This document shows positions 35,294-46,440 of a stretch of 64,000 nucleotides of DNA, in pieces. Location of the stretch: assembly GCF_947366995.1 (NCBI RefSeq), contig NZ_CANBCC010000001.1, positions 1-64,000 on the forward strand, written 5' to 3'. Position numbers and translations under genes: made by a program. Position 1 is the stretch's first letter; each line of letters opens with the position of its first letter. The notes beneath the pieces were generated by a model. It made no database searches. It had not been told where the DNA came from and saw only the letters and a program-made list of their open reading frames with translations. The stretch comes from an uncultured Aquabacterium sp. Lineage in GTDB: Bacteria > Pseudomonadota > Gammaproteobacteria > Burkholderiales > Burkholderiaceae_C.

Positions 35294-35602
35294 ATGAGCG
35301 AAGTGCGTTACGAACGCGACCACACCCTCGGCCTGGAGAAGGCGCGCGAGCTGGCCAAGGAATGGGCCAATGGCGCGGCGCGTCAGATGGGGCTTGAGTG
35401 CCAGCACGCCGAAGGCGCCGAGCAGGACGTGCTGACCTTTGAGCGCATGGGGGTCACGGGCACGATGACCGTCACCGGCACGCGGTTCGAGCTCGTGGTG
35501 AAGCTGGGCCTGATGATGGCCGCCTTCAAGCCCATGATCGAAGCCGAGGTCGCGAAGAACCTCGGCCGCATCATCGACAAGGCGTCGGGCGCCCAGGCAT
35601 GA
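35294..35602 (+). CDS. Polyhydroxyalkanoic acid system family protein
   Basis: 102 residues, a short basic/amphipathic protein matching the PHA_gran_rgn family (YERDHTLGLEKARELAKEWA, TFERMGVTGTMTVTG, VVKLGLMMAAFKPMIEAEV). Members are linked to polyhydroxyalkanoate granules, though their exact role is not settled. The start at 35294 has AAGGAG 9 nt upstream. A TATAGT at 35234-35239 is a possible -10 box. No phaC or phasin gene lies nearby; the neighbouring acyl-CoA-binding protein gene converges on it with 3 bp between stops. Confidence 0.85.
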   Translation: MSEVRYERDHTLGLEKARELAKEWANGAARQMGLECQHAEGAEQDVLTFERMGVTGTMTVTGTRFELVVKLGLMMAAFKPMIEAEVAKNLGRIIDKASGAQA

Positions 35603-35605
35603 AGC

Positions 35606-35872
35606 TCAGGCCTGACGGGCCTTGAGCGAGGCGATCAGGTCGATGTAGGCCTGCTGCGCCTCCGCCTGGCCCTTGCCCTTGAGGGCCGCCCAGGCGTCGT
35701 ACTTGGCGCGGCCCACGAAGTCCATCATGCCGGGGCGGTCGCCCTGCACATCGCCGGCGCTGCCCTGCTTGAACAGCGAGTAGATCTGCAGCAGGGTGTT
35801 GTTGTCGGGCTTGCTGGTCAGTTGCTTGGATTCGACGACGGCCTGTTCGAAACGGGCTTGCAGGTCAGACAT
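35606..35872 (-). CDS. Acyl-CoA-binding protein
   Basis: 88 residues, exactly the ACBP domain: LQARFEQAVVESKQL, the LQIYSLFKQGSAGDV helix with the Tyr that contacts acyl-CoA, and the GRAKYDAWAALKG signature with Lys-Tyr-Asp-Ala-Trp. It carries long-chain acyl-CoA esters in the cytosol. ACBP is common in eukaryotes and scattered in bacteria. SD GAGGAG precedes ATG 35872. It is divergent from the ABC transporter at 36028, with a repeat-containing spacer between them. Confidence 0.92.
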   Translation of the reverse strand: MSDLQARFEQAVVESKQLTSKPDNNTLLQIYSLFKQGSAGDVQGDRPGMMDFVGRAKYDAWAALKGKGQAEAQQAYIDLIASLKARQA

Positions 35873-35925
35873 GGCGGAACTCCTCAGGTCAGCATGGAAT
35901 GGAAACGGCGCGATGTTAAAGCGCT

Positions 35926-35945
35926 GTACCAGTAAGTACCACTGG
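35926..35945. promoter_or_regulatory. Operator-like repeat between ACBP and ABC transporter genes
   Basis: GTACCA occurs twice at 10-bp spacing (35926 and 35936), one helical turn. The same segment contains the inverted repeat CCAGT...ACTGG (35929-35945). The site lies 54 bp upstream of the acyl-CoA-binding protein start, where a repressor could block its promoter. Confidence 0.4.
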
Positions 35946-36011
35946 TTTGTCCCGTGCCGAAGGACTGCTCCCCTCAAAACAGTGGTTCAGCGCGGGGCAA
36001 GGGGCTGCGCC

Positions 36012-36017
36012 TAGAAT
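36012..36017 (+). promoter_or_regulatory. -10 element TAGAAT for the ABC transporter-murA-his run
   Basis: TAGAAT lies 10 bp before the ATG at 36028. If it is a -10 box, transcription would start about 3-5 nt before the ATG, making the message essentially leaderless; consistently, there is no SD. The -35 region is weak (TTCAGC, spaced 20 bp away). Confidence 0.5.
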
Positions 36018-36027
36018 CGGCCCCCTC

Positions 36028-36960
36028 ATGAGCGCCGTTTCCTTTCAGCACATCAGCAAGTCCTTCGTGTCGGCCGGTCGCACCGTCCACGCGCTGCGGG
36101 ACGTCAGCTTCGACATCGGCGAAGGCGAGTTCTTTGGCCTGTTGGGCCCCAACGGCGCCGGCAAGACGACGCTGATCAGCATCCTGGCCGGCCTCGCCCG
36201 TGCCAGCAAGGGCACTGTGCGGGTGCAGGGGCACGATGTCGTGAGCGACTACGCCGCCGCCCGCCGTGCCCTGGGCGTCGTCCCGCAGGAGCTGGTTTTC
36301 GACCCTTTCTTCTCTGTGCGAGAGACGCTGCGCCTGCAGAGCGCCTACTTCGGGCTGCGCCGCAACGACGACTGGATCGATGAACTGCTCGCCCACTTGG
36401 GCCTGAGCGACAAGGCCGACGCCAACATGCGCCAGCTGTCGGGTGGCATGAAGCGCCGGGTGCTCGTGGCGCAGGCGCTGGTGCACCGCCCGCCCGTCAT
36501 CGTGCTCGATGAGCCGACGGCCGGTGTCGACGTGGAACTGCGCCAGACGCTGTGGCAGTTCATCGCCCGCCTCAACAAGCAGGGGCACGCCGTGCTGTTG
36601 ACCACCCACTATCTGGAGGAAGCCGAGGCCCTGTGCCAGCGCATCGGCATGCTGAAACAGGGCCAGCTGGTGGCGCTCGACCGCACCTCGGCCCTGCTGG
36701 CCCGCACGGCCTCCACCATGCTGCGCTTCAAGACCGACGGCGCCTTGCCGCCTGCGCTGGCCGACAGGGCCCGCATCACCGGGCGCATCGTGCAGATCCC
36801 GGCCCGCGACGCCGTCGAGGTCGAGTCCGTGCTGGCCGCGCTGCGTCAGGCCGGCTGTCCGGTCGAAGACCTCGAAATGGGGCGGGCCGATCTGGAGGAC
36901 GTGTTCCTCGCCATCATGCATGGCCGCGGTGCCGAGGCCTCGCAGGAGGTGCACGCATGA
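36028..36960 (+). CDS. ABC-2 transporter ATP-binding protein (YadG-like)
   Basis: 310 residues. ATPase domain with Walker A GPNGAGKTT, Q-loop VPQELVFDP, signature LSGGMKRR, Walker B VIVLDEPTAGVD and switch His in LLTTHYLEEA; the C-terminal 80 residues are the accessory domain of DrrA/YadG-type exporters. It pairs with the permease gene it overlaps by ATGA (36957-36960). The start is placed at 36028, where the conserved N-terminus begins; no SD is seen. This pair often precedes bolA-murA-his in Burkholderiales. Substrate unknown. Confidence 0.92.
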   Translation: MSAVSFQHISKSFVSAGRTVHALRDVSFDIGEGEFFGLLGPNGAGKTTLISILAGLARASKGTVRVQGHDVVSDYAAARRALGVVPQELVFDPFFSVRETLRLQSAYFGLRRNDDWIDELLAHLGLSDKADANMRQLSGGMKRRVLVAQALVHRPPVIVLDEPTAGVDVELRQTLWQFIARLNKQGHAVLLTTHYLEEAEALCQRIGMLKQGQLVALDRTSALLARTASTMLRFKTDGALPPALADRARITGRIVQIPARDAVEVESVLAALRQAGCPVEDLEMGRADLEDVFLAIMHGRGAEASQEVHA

Positions 36961-37730
36961 GCTGGCTCGACACCGTTCAGGGCGCTCGCCCGCTGTTCGT
37001 CAAGGAAGTGATGCGGTTCTGGAAGGTCAGCTTCCAGACCGTGGGCGCGCCGGTCCTCACGGCCGTGCTTTACCTGCTCATCTTCGGCCACGTGCTGGAA
37101 GACCACGTCGAGGTGTTCGAAGGCGTGGGCTACACACGCTTCCTGATCCCGGGGCTGGTGATGATGAGCGTGCTGCAAAACGCCTTCGCCAACAGTTCGT
37201 CCTCGCTGATCCAGAGCAAGATCACCGGCAACCTGGTGTTCGTGCTGCTCACGCCGCTGTCACACCGGGCGTGGTTCCTGGCCTATGTAGGAGCCTCGCT
37301 CGTGCGCGGGCTGGCCGTGGGTGCCGGCGTGTTTCTGGCGACGGCCTGGTTTGCGCCGCCGGGGCTGGCCGAGCCGGTGTGGACCCTCGTGTTCGCCCTG
37401 CTGGGCGGCACGCTGCTGGGCGCGCTCGGCCTGATTGCCGGGCTGTGGGCCGACAAGTTCGACCAGATGGCCGCCTTCCAGAACTTCATCATCATGCCGA
37501 TGACCTTCCTGTCGGGCGTGTTCTATTCGGTGCATTCGCTGCCGCCGTTCTGGCAGGGCATTTCGCACCTCAACCCGTTCTTCTACCTGATCGACGGCTT
37601 CCGCCGCGGCTTTTTCGGCGTCAGCGACGTCAGTCCCTGGCTCAGCCTGGCGGTGGTCGGCGGTGCCGCATGTGGCGTCTCCCTTGTGGCCCTGCGCCTG
37701 CTGCGCACCGGCTACAAGATTCGCAACTGA
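36957..37730 (+). CDS. ABC-2 type transporter permease (YadH-like)
   Basis: 257 residues, six membrane segments. Landmarks of the family are the N-terminal FVKEVMRFWKVSFQTVGAPV, the RFLIPGLVMMSVLQNAFANSSSSL segment and the IIMPMTFLSGVFYSV segment near the end. It forms the channel for the upstream ATPase, probably as a homodimer. Translation is coupled by the ATGA overlap. It is followed after 36 bp by the BolA gene. Confidence 0.92.
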   Translation: MSWLDTVQGARPLFVKEVMRFWKVSFQTVGAPVLTAVLYLLIFGHVLEDHVEVFEGVGYTRFLIPGLVMMSVLQNAFANSSSSLIQSKITGNLVFVLLTPLSHRAWFLAYVGASLVRGLAVGAGVFLATAWFAPPGLAEPVWTLVFALLGGTLLGALGLIAGLWADKFDQMAAFQNFIIMPMTFLSGVFYSVHSLPPFWQGISHLNPFFYLIDGFRRGFFGVSDVSPWLSLAVVGGAACGVSLVALRLLRTGYKIRN

Positions 37731-37766
37731 GCCGTTTCTCCATTCCAGATCCTGAAGGTGCCCGAC

Positions 37767-38015
37767 ATGGCCAATCCCACGCCCACCGAAGTCCGTGACT
37801 ACATCGCCGAAGGCCTGCCCTGCGAACACCTTGAGGTGGACGGCGACGGACAGCACTTTTTCGCGACCATCGTCTCGACCGAGTTCGAAGGCAAGTCCCG
37901 CATTGCACGCCACCAGCGGGTCTACCAGGCCCTGGGCGATAGAATGCGGGCTCAGATCCACGCCCTGTCGATGAAGACACTGACCCCGGCCGAGTGGGCA
38001 ACCCCGGCCAAGTGA
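37767..38015 (+). CDS. BolA family protein (IbaG-like)
   Basis: 82 residues, the single BolA/IbaG domain: PCEHLEVDGDGQHFFATIVS and the FEGKSRIARHQRVYQAL helix with the conserved Arg-His that helps bind Fe-S clusters with monothiol glutaredoxins. The position directly upstream of murA is the same as that of ibaG (yrbA) in E. coli. The ATG at 37767 has AAGG at good spacing; a GTG at 37758 is an alternative. It lies in the same run as the ABC pair upstream and murA 137 bp downstream. Confidence 0.9.
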   Translation: MANPTPTEVRDYIAEGLPCEHLEVDGDGQHFFATIVSTEFEGKSRIARHQRVYQALGDRMRAQIHALSMKTLTPAEWATPAK

Positions 38016-38152
38016 GCCGCTCCGCGCGGTCCGGGCCAGCAGGCTGACACCGACTGACGCGGATCCGAACACAGGCTTCGGCCCTTCATCGACCACTTTT
38101 CTGCAAGGCGCGACCTCCGCATGGGCGGCGGCTTCGCGCCCTTTGTGCTTTC

Positions 38153-39451
<1,299 letters not shown>

Positions 39452-39456
39452 AACAC

Positions 39457-40107
39457 ATGATCACCCTCGCGTTGTCCAAGGGCCGCATCTTCGAAGAGAC
39501 CCTGCCGCTGCTGGCCGCCGCCGGCATCCAGGTGACCGAAGACCCGGAGAAGTCCCGCAAGCTCATCCTGCCCACCACCCGTGACGACGTGCGCGTGGTG
39601 CTGGTGCGGGCCACCGACGTGCCCACCTACGTGGCCCACGGCGGCGCCGACCTGGGCGTGGCCGGCAAGGACGTGCTGATCGAGCACGCCGCCGGCGAAG
39701 CCGACACCGGCCTGTACCAGCCGCTGGACCTGAACATCGCCAAGTGCCGCATGAGCGTGGCCGTGCGCGCCGACTTCGACTACGAAGCCGCCGTGCGCCA
39801 GGGCTCGCGCATCCGTGTGGCGACCAAGTACACGACCATCGCGCGCGAGCACTTTGCCAACAAGGGCGTGCACGTCGACCTCATCAAGCTGTACGGCTCG
39901 ATGGAGTTGGCGCCGCTGACCGGCCTGGCCGATGCCATCGTCGACCTGGTCTCCACCGGCAGCACGCTGAAGGCCAACAAGCTGGTCGAGGTCGAGCAGA
40001 TCATGAACATCAGCTCGCGGCTGGTGGTCAACCAGGCTTCGCTCAAGCTCAAGCGTGAGCCGCTGCGCGCCATGATCCAGGCCTTCGAATCCGCTATTCC
40101 GCGTTGA
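39457..40107 (+). CDS. hisG: ATP phosphoribosyltransferase, short form
   Basis: 216 residues: the catalytic short form without the C-terminal regulatory domain of the roughly 300-residue enzyme. It condenses ATP with PRPP to start histidine synthesis. Features: [18 protein letters not shown], the PRPP/ATP region [15 protein letters not shown], and the C-terminal P-loop-like [13 protein letters not shown]. Short HisG needs HisZ for activity and feedback control; hisZ is not in the window and must be elsewhere. Confidence 0.96.
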   Translation: MITLALSKGRIFEETLPLLAAAGIQVTEDPEKSRKLILPTTRDDVRVVLVRATDVPTYVAHGGADLGVAGKDVLIEHAAGEADTGLYQPLDLNIAKCRMSVAVRADFDYEAAVRQGSRIRVATKYTTIAREHFANKGVHVDLIKLYGSMELAPLTGLADAIVDLVSTGSTLKANKLVEVEQIMNISSRLVVNQASLKLKREPLRAMIQAFESAIPR

Positions 40108-40212
40108 TGCGGGCCGTGGGGCAGGGGTGTTCGGTTTCCGCTAAGGCGCTGATCGAGACAAGCCATCGCCAGCCCCGTCCCCAGCCGGTCGTTTTCTGAG
40201 ATCCTCGAGACC

Positions 40213-41535
40213 ATGACAGTCCAGATCCGCCACCTCGCCACCACCCAGTCCGACTTCGAAGCCGCCTTCAAGCAGGTGCTGCACTGGTCGGCCGAGACCG
40301 ACACGGCCATCGAAGACCGCGTGGCCGCCATCCTGGCCGATGTGCGCCTGCGCGGCGACGAAGCCGTGCTCGAGTACACCGCCCGGTTCGACGGCCTGAG
40401 CGTACCCGGCATGGCCGCGCTCGAACTGGGCCAGTCCGAACTGAAAGCCGCCTTCGACAGCCTGCCCGCCGAACAGCGCACCGCGCTCGAATCGGCCGCG
40501 CAGCGCGTGCGCAGCTACCACGAGCGCCAGAAGCAGGCCTGCGGCCTGAGCTGGGCCTACCGCGACGAAGACGGCACGCTGCTGGGCCAGAAGGTCACGC
40601 CGCTGGACCGCGTCGGCATCTACGTGCCCGGCGGCAAGGCCGCCTACCCGTCGTCCGTGCTGATGAACGCGATCCCCGCCCACGTGGCCGGCGTCGAAGA
40701 GATCATCATGGTTGTGCCCACGCCGCGTGGCGAGAAGAACCCGCTGGTGCTGGCCGCCGCCTACGTGGCGGGTGTCAGCCGCGCCTTCACCATCGGGGGC
40801 GCCCAGGCCGTGGCCGCGCTGGCCTACGGCACGCGCACCGTGCCCAAGGTCGACAAGATCACCGGCCCGGGCAACGCCTACGTGGCCAGTGCCAAGCGCC
40901 GCGTGTTCGGTGAGGTCGGCATCGACATGATTGCCGGCCCCAGCGAGATCCTCGTGCTGGCCGACGGCACCACGCCGCCCGACTGGGTCGCCATGGACCT
41001 GTTCAGCCAGGCCGAGCACGACGAGCTGGCGCAGAGCATCCTGCTGTGCCCCGATGCGGCCTACATCACCCGGGTGCAGGAAGCCATCGACCGCCTGCTG
41101 CCCACCATGCCGCGCGCCGAGATCATCCGCGCCTCGCTGGAAGGGCGCGGCGCGCTGATCCACACCCGCAGCATGGAAGAGGCCTGCGCCATCAGCAACC
41201 GCATTGCGCCCGAGCACCTGGAAGTGAGCAGCAACGAGCCCAGCAAGTGGGAGCCGCTGCTCAAGCATGCCGGCGCCATCTTCCTGGGTGCGTACACCAG
41301 CGAATCGCTGGGCGACTACTGCGCCGGCCCCAACCACGTGCTGCCCACCTCGGGCACGGCCCGCTTCTCGTCGCCGCTGGGCGTCTACGACTTCCAGAAG
41401 CGCTCCAGCCTGATCGAGGTGAGCGAAGCCGGCGCCCAGACCCTGGGCAAGACGGCGGCGGTGCTGGCCTATGGCGAAGGCCTGCAGGCCCACGCCCGTG
41501 CCGCCGAACTGCGCCTGAAGGACGGCGGTCAGTGA
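40213..41535 (+). CDS. hisD: Histidinol dehydrogenase
   Basis: 440 residues. It oxidises L-histidinol to histidine in two NAD+-dependent steps with a zinc ion. Signatures: [37 protein letters not shown], and the zinc/catalytic regions [10 protein letters not shown] and RIAPEHLEV. The 105-bp gap after hisG is the largest within the his run. Its stop shares an A with the hisC start (TGATG). Confidence 0.97.
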   Translation: MTVQIRHLATTQSDFEAAFKQVLHWSAETDTAIEDRVAAILADVRLRGDEAVLEYTARFDGLSVPGMAALELGQSELKAAFDSLPAEQRTALESAAQRVRSYHERQKQACGLSWAYRDEDGTLLGQKVTPLDRVGIYVPGGKAAYPSSVLMNAIPAHVAGVEEIIMVVPTPRGEKNPLVLAAAYVAGVSRAFTIGGAQAVAALAYGTRTVPKVDKITGPGNAYVASAKRRVFGEVGIDMIAGPSEILVLADGTTPPDWVAMDLFSQAEHDELAQSILLCPDAAYITRVQEAIDRLLPTMPRAEIIRASLEGRGALIHTRSMEEACAISNRIAPEHLEVSSNEPSKWEPLLKHAGAIFLGAYTSESLGDYCAGPNHVLPTSGTARFSSPLGVYDFQKRSSLIEVSEAGAQTLGKTAAVLAYGEGLQAHARAAELRLKDGGQ

Positions 41536-42680
41536 TGGCCCTCGCTTCGCAGACTCCGGTGCAGGCCGACGCCCTCCAGGCCGTCTTCCGCGATGACGTG
41601 CGTGCCATGCACGCCTACCACGTGCAGGATGCGGCCGGCTACATCAAGCTCGACGCGATGGAAAACCCGTTCGCCCTGCCGCCCGCGCTGCAGGACGAGC
41701 TGGGTCGTCGCCTGAGCCCGCTGGCCCTGAACCGCTACCCCGGCCCGCGCATCAACGACCTGCATGCCGCGCTGCGCGCCCACGCCGGCATCCCGGCCGA
41801 CATGGGGCTGGTGCTGGGCAATGGCTCGGATGAACTGATCAGCCTGCTGTGCACCGCCTGTGCCCGCCCCGGCGCCACGGTGCTGGCGCCCGTGCCCGGC
41901 TTCGTGATGTATGCCGTGTCGGCGCAGATCGCTGGCATGCAGTTCGTGGGCGTGCCGCTCACCGCCGAGTTCGAGCTCGATGCCGACGCCATGGTGGCGG
42001 CCATTGCACAGCACCGCCCGGCGCTGACCTTCATCGCCTACCCCAACAACCCCACAGCCAACCTGTGGGACGATGCTGCGATCGACCGCGTGGTGCAGGC
42101 CGTGGCCGACAACGCCGCCGCCGGCCACCCAGGCCTGGTCATCATCGACGAGGCCTACCAGCCCTTTGCCTGCCGCAGCTGGCTGCCCCGCGTCGCGGCG
42201 CACCCGCATGTGCTGCTGATGCGCACACTCAGCAAGTTCGGCCTGGCCGGTATCCGCCTGGGCTACATGACGGGCCGCGCCGACCTGATCGAGCAGGTCG
42301 ACAAGGTGCGCCCGCCGTACAACATCAGCGTGCTCAACACCGAGGCCGCCTTGTTCGCGCTCGACCACGCCGACGAGTTCGCGCGCCAGGCCGAGGTCAT
42401 CAAGGCCGAGCGCCAGCGCCTCATGGCCGCGCTGGCCGCGATGCCGACGGCCCGTGCCTTCCCCAGCGAAGCCAACATGATCCTCGTGCGCGTCCCTGAC
42501 GCGGCCGCGGTCTTTCAGGCTCTGAAAGCGCGTGGGATCCTGATCAAAAATGTCGCAGGCCTGCATGGTTTGCTGGCAAACTGTGTCCGGTTGACCGTGG
42601 GCCTGCCCGCGGAAAACGACGCGCTCATCGCCGCGCTGCGCGAGGTGCTGAGCGAACCCCTGAACGCCCCTCAAGCATGA
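41535..42680 (+). CDS. hisC: Histidinol-phosphate aminotransferase
   Basis: 381 residues, class I/II PLP aminotransferase. The PLP lysine is in the [14 protein letters not shown] motif, with YPNNPTAN and IIDEAYQPF giving the Asn and Asp/Tyr contacts. It converts imidazole-acetol phosphate to histidinol phosphate. Start ATG 41535 overlaps the hisD stop; the next gene hisB overlaps this stop by ATGA (42677-42680). Confidence 0.95.
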   Translation: MALASQTPVQADALQAVFRDDVRAMHAYHVQDAAGYIKLDAMENPFALPPALQDELGRRLSPLALNRYPGPRINDLHAALRAHAGIPADMGLVLGNGSDELISLLCTACARPGATVLAPVPGFVMYAVSAQIAGMQFVGVPLTAEFELDADAMVAAIAQHRPALTFIAYPNNPTANLWDDAAIDRVVQAVADNAAAGHPGLVIIDEAYQPFACRSWLPRVAAHPHVLLMRTLSKFGLAGIRLGYMTGRADLIEQVDKVRPPYNISVLNTEAALFALDHADEFARQAEVIKAERQRLMAALAAMPTARAFPSEANMILVRVPDAAAVFQALKARGILIKNVAGLHGLLANCVRLTVGLPAENDALIAALREVLSEPLNAPQA

Positions 42681-43297
42681 ACGCTCCCGACCAGGTGCCT
42701 GCCTGCACCGACCGCGTGGCCGAAGTCACCCGGAACACCGCCGAAACCCAGATCACCGTGCGCGTCAACCTCGACGGCACAGGGGCGGCCAAGCTGCACA
42801 CCAGCATCGGCTTCTTCGACCACATGCTCGACCAGATCGCCCGCCACGGGCTGATCGACCTCGACATCCATGCGGTGGGCGATCTTCACATCGACGGCCA
42901 CCACACCGTCGAAGACGTCGGCATCACGCTGGGCCAGGCCTTTGCCAAGGCTGTGGGCGACAAGAAGGGCATCCGCCGCTACGGCCACGCCTACGTGCCA
43001 CTCGACGAGGCCCTGTCGCGTGTGGTCATCGACTTCTCCGGCCGCCCGGGTCTGCACATGCACATCCCGTTCACCGCGGGCAGCATCGGCGGCTTCGACA
43101 CCCAGCTCACGTTCGAGTTCTTCCAGGGATTCGTGAACCACGCCGGCGTGACCCTGCACATCGACAACCTCAAGGGCACGAACGCGCACCACCAGTGCGA
43201 GACCGTGTTCAAGGCCTTTGCCCGGGCCCTGCGCGGCGCGCTCGAGCGCGACCCCCGCATGGCCGGCATCATCCCGTCCACCAAGGGCTCGCTGTGA
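42677..43297 (+). CDS. hisB: Imidazoleglycerol-phosphate dehydratase
   Basis: 206 residues, the monofunctional dehydratase without the phosphatase domain fused in enterobacterial HisB. Manganese-binding motifs are [37 protein letters not shown] and [10 protein letters not shown]. Histidinol phosphatase must therefore be supplied by a separate gene, not seen here. Confidence 0.96.
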   Translation: MNAPDQVPACTDRVAEVTRNTAETQITVRVNLDGTGAAKLHTSIGFFDHMLDQIARHGLIDLDIHAVGDLHIDGHHTVEDVGITLGQAFAKAVGDKKGIRRYGHAYVPLDEALSRVVIDFSGRPGLHMHIPFTAGSIGGFDTQLTFEFFQGFVNHAGVTLHIDNLKGTNAHHQCETVFKAFARALRGALERDPRMAGIIPSTKGSL

Positions 43298-43327
43298 GCC
43301 TGTCTGCCCCGATCGCCCTCTGACCCC

Positions 43328-44014
43328 ATGAGCCAGACCCCGACCGTTGCCGTCATCGATTACGGCATGGGCAACCTCCGTTCCGTGTCCCAGGCCGTCG
43401 AGCACGCGGCCAAGGACCTGGACCTGAACGTCGTCGTCACCAACGACCCGGCTGTCGTGAAAGCCGCCCAGCGCGTCGTGCTGCCGGGCCAGGGGGCCAT
43501 GCGCGACTGCATGCGCGAACTGCGCGAAGCCCACGGTGGCGACCTGTTCGGCGCCGTGCTGGATGCTGCGGCCACCAAGCCGCTGATGGGCGTGTGCGTG
43601 GGCATGCAGATGCTGCTGGACCACTCCGAAGAGCAGGACACGCCCGGCCTGGGGCTGATCCCCGGCAAGGTGATCCGCTTCCGCCTCGGAGGCCAGACCC
43701 AGCCCGACGGCAGCCGCTACAAGGTGCCCCAGATGGGCTGGAACCGCGTCTACCAGTCGCGCCACGCGGGCGTGTGGGGCGGTGAGCCGCATCCCGTGTG
43801 GGCCGGCGTGCCCGACGGCAGCTACTTCTATTTCGTCCACAGCTACCATGCTGTTGTCGACAATCCCCAACACAGCGCCGGTGAAACCGACTACGGTGTG
43901 CGCTTTACCTGCGCGGTGGCCCGGGATAACATTTTTGCCACGCAGTTCCACCCGGAAAAGAGCGCCGAACACGGCCTGGCCCTGTACCGCAATTTCCTTC
44001 TCTGGAAGCCGTGA
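43328..44014 (+). CDS. hisH: Imidazole glycerol phosphate synthase, glutaminase subunit
   Basis: 228 residues, class I glutamine amidotransferase. Nucleophile Cys in [10 protein letters not shown], catalytic His-x-Glu in TQFHPEKS, and the oxyanion region VVLPGQGAM are present. It supplies ammonia to HisF. The order hisB-hisH-hisA-hisF is standard. A 78-bp gap separates it from hisA. Confidence 0.96.
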   Translation: MSQTPTVAVIDYGMGNLRSVSQAVEHAAKDLDLNVVVTNDPAVVKAAQRVVLPGQGAMRDCMRELREAHGGDLFGAVLDAAATKPLMGVCVGMQMLLDHSEEQDTPGLGLIPGKVIRFRLGGQTQPDGSRYKVPQMGWNRVYQSRHAGVWGGEPHPVWAGVPDGSYFYFVHSYHAVVDNPQHSAGETDYGVRFTCAVARDNIFATQFHPEKSAEHGLALYRNFLLWKP

Positions 44015-44092
44015 CGTCGCTCCCTGCCGAGTGGCAGGGATCTTCGCCCACAATGTGCTCCGTTTTCTTCCCTCCACTCTGGCACGACTGCC

Positions 44093-44839
44093 ATGCTGCT
44101 GATCCCTGCGATTGACCTCAAAGACGGCAAGTGTGTTCGCCTCAAGCAAGGCGACATGAACGACTCCACCACCTTCGGAGAGGACCCGGCCGCCATGGCG
44201 CGGCGCTGGCTGGATGCCGGCGCGCGCCGTCTGCACCTGGTGGACCTGAACGGGGCGTTTGCCGGCAAGCCGGTGAACGAGGCCGCGATCAAGGCCATCA
44301 TCAAGGAGGTCGGTGACGAGATCCCCGTGCAACTCGGCGGCGGCATCCGTGACCTCGACACCATCGAGCGCTACCTGGATGACGGCCTGAGCTACGTCAT
44401 CATCGGCACGGCGGCCGTCAAGAACCCGGGCTTCCTGAAAGACGCCTGCTCGGCGTTCGGCGGGCACATCATCGTGGGGCTGGATGCCAAGGACGGCAAG
44501 GTCGCGACCGATGGCTGGAGCAAGCTCTCCGGCCACGAGGTGGTGGACCTGGCCAAGAAGTTCGAGGACTACGGCGTCGAAGGCGTGATCTACACCGACA
44601 TCGGCCGCGACGGCATGCTCTCGGGCATCAACATCGAGGCCACCGTCAAGCTGGCCCAGGCGCTCACCGTGCCCGTGATTGCCTCGGGCGGCCTGTCCAA
44701 CCTGGCTGACATCGAGCAGCTCTGTGCCGTCGAAGGCGAGGGCGTCGAAGGCGTGATCTGCGGCCGTGCCATCTACAGCGGTGACCTCGATTTCGCGCTG
44801 GCCCAGAAGCGCGCCGACGACCTCAACGGCGGCCTCTGA
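44093..44839 (+). CDS. hisA: ProFAR isomerase
   Basis: 248 residues, (beta-alpha)8 barrel with an internal half-barrel repeat. Catalytic Asp residues are in [16 protein letters not shown] and in [14 protein letters not shown]; phosphate-binding loops are [10 protein letters not shown] and [11 protein letters not shown]. It isomerises ProFAR to PRFAR. The stop overlaps the hisF start as TGATG. Confidence 0.97.
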   Translation: MLLIPAIDLKDGKCVRLKQGDMNDSTTFGEDPAAMARRWLDAGARRLHLVDLNGAFAGKPVNEAAIKAIIKEVGDEIPVQLGGGIRDLDTIERYLDDGLSYVIIGTAAVKNPGFLKDACSAFGGHIIVGLDAKDGKVATDGWSKLSGHEVVDLAKKFEDYGVEGVIYTDIGRDGMLSGINIEATVKLAQALTVPVIASGGLSNLADIEQLCAVEGEGVEGVICGRAIYSGDLDFALAQKRADDLNGGL

Positions 44840-45618
44840 TGCTGGCCAAACGGATCATTCCCTGCCTGGACGTGACGGGCGGGCGTGTCGTGAAGGGCGT
44901 CAACTTCGTCGAGCTGCGGGATGCCGGTGACCCGGTCGAGATCGCGGCGCGCTACAACGAGCAGGGCGCCGACGAACTGACCTTCCTCGACATCACCGCC
45001 ACCAGCGACGGTCGCGACCTGATCCTGCACATCATCGAGGCCGTGGCCTCGCAGGTCTTCATCCCGCTCACCGTGGGTGGGGGCGTGCGCACGGTTGAAG
45101 ACGTGCGTCGCCTGCTGAACGCCGGCGCGGACAAGGTCAGCTTCAACTCGGCTGCCATCGCCAACCCGCAGGTCATCCGCGATGCGTCCGACAAGTACGG
45201 CTCGCAGTGCATCGTCGTGGCCATCGACGCCAAGAAGCGCCAGGGCGATGACCTGGCTGCGCGCGGCGAGGGCTGGGACGTCTACAGCCACGGCGGACGC
45301 AAGAACGTCGGGCTCGACGCTGTGGCCTGGGCAAAGCAGATGGCCGAGCACGGCGCCGGCGAGATCCTGTTGACCAGCATGGACCGCGACGGCACCAAGT
45401 CCGGCTTCGACCTGGCCCTGACCCGCGCCGTCAGTGACGCGGTGGGCGTGCCAGTGATCGCGTCGGGCGGCGTGGGCAACCTCGACCACCTCGCTGATGG
45501 CGTGCAGCAGGGCGGTGCCGATGCCGTGTTGGCCGCCAGCATCTTCCACTACGGTGAGTACACCGTCGGTGAGGCCAAGGCCGTGATGGCCCGGCGCGGC
45601 ATCCCCGTGCGCCTCTGA
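44839..45618 (+). CDS. hisF: Imidazole glycerol phosphate synthase, cyclase subunit
   Basis: 259 residues, (beta-alpha)8 barrel. Catalytic Asp in [16 protein letters not shown] and the second Asp in [16 protein letters not shown]; phosphate loops [10 protein letters not shown] and [11 protein letters not shown]. It makes imidazole glycerol phosphate and AICAR with ammonia from HisH. In most Burkholderiales hisI follows directly; here the plus-strand run stops, a hairpin follows, and hisI/hisE are found 9 kb away on the other strand. Confidence 0.97.
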   Translation: MLAKRIIPCLDVTGGRVVKGVNFVELRDAGDPVEIAARYNEQGADELTFLDITATSDGRDLILHIIEAVASQVFIPLTVGGGVRTVEDVRRLLNAGADKVSFNSAAIANPQVIRDASDKYGSQCIVVAIDAKKRQGDDLAARGEGWDVYSHGGRKNVGLDAVAWAKQMAEHGAGEILLTSMDRDGTKSGFDLALTRAVSDAVGVPVIASGGVGNLDHLADGVQQGGADAVLAASIFHYGEYTVGEAKAVMARRGIPVRL

Positions 45619-45627
45619 CGCTCCACG

Positions 45628-45650
45628 GGCCTCGCCGCTGTGGTGAGGCC
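45628..45650 (+). terminator. Hairpin following hisF
   Basis: Nine-bp stem GGCCTCGCC / GGTGAGGCC (one G-T pair) with a GCTGT loop, 9 bp after the hisF stop. No T run follows, so it may depend on Rho. It marks the present end of the his transcript. Confidence 0.5.
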
Positions 45651-45831
45651 GACCGCGCAGCGGACGTGCAGTCCGTCACGTTGTCCGTTTCTCTCATGGT
45701 TTGCCTGATGGCGGCGCCGGCATGGTCGGCGTACGGTCCACTCAGGCATCACCGGTGTCCTGTGCCACAGGCCCTGTCAGGCTGGCAGGTCAGGCCGCCA
45801 GAACACCGGACCAGCGTGGAAGGAGCGTGAC

Positions 45832-46416
45832 ATGCCAGCTCGTCATGGTTTCAAGCCGCTTGAGCTCTCGGGCCTTTCTCAGGCCCCGACCTTGCCGCGC
45901 GTCGTGCGCGCGGCGCGCCCGGAAGACCCGGCCCTCAGCCTGATCACCGACCTGCACCACGGCCCCTGTGTGGTCGCCAGTCACCTCGATGGTCTTCCGC
46001 AGACCCTGCATCTGATGATGCGCGCGGGGGTGCGGATGGTGTTCGTGTCAGGCGCCGACGGCAAGCTGGTGGGCATGGCCACAGCCGAGGACATCCAGGG
46101 TGAGCGTCCCGTGCTGAGGGCGTCCAGCCACCACGTGCCACACCGTGAACTCACCCTGGCCGACGTCATGACCCCGGTGCACCTCTGGGAAACGGTGGAC
46201 CTGCACCGCGTGCGTCATGCCAGCCTGGGCGACGTGGCCGCCACCCTTCAGGAGCATGGTTTGCGCTACCTGATCGTCACGCAGCGCAAGGGCAGCGAGG
46301 TGACCCTGCGGGGCCTGTTCTCGGCAAGCCGGCTGGAGATGGCCATGCGCACCGCCATCGAGCCGGACCGGCACTCACGCAGCTTTGCGGAACTGGAGCA
46401 GGCCCTGGCGCACTGA
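45832..46416 (+). CDS. CBS domain protein
   Basis: 194 residues, cytosolic. Two CBS motifs form one Bateman module: about 40-100 (VVASHLDGLPQTLHLMMRAGVRMVFV...GMATAEDI) and about 110-180 (LADVMTPV...VAATLQEHGLRYLIV...GLFSASRL). Bateman modules bind adenine nucleotides and regulate a partner, but no effector domain is fused. A degenerate N-terminal part precedes the pair. It lies 213 bp after hisF, inside the segment where the ancestral his operon appears broken, and converges with the CHASE2 kinase. Confidence 0.85.
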   Translation: MPARHGFKPLELSGLSQAPTLPRVVRAARPEDPALSLITDLHHGPCVVASHLDGLPQTLHLMMRAGVRMVFVSGADGKLVGMATAEDIQGERPVLRASSHHVPHRELTLADVMTPVHLWETVDLHRVRHASLGDVAATLQEHGLRYLIVTQRKGSEVTLRGLFSASRLEMAMRTAIEPDRHSRSFAELEQALAH

Positions 46417-46440
46417 GATGGCCAGCTGCTGTCCCACCGT

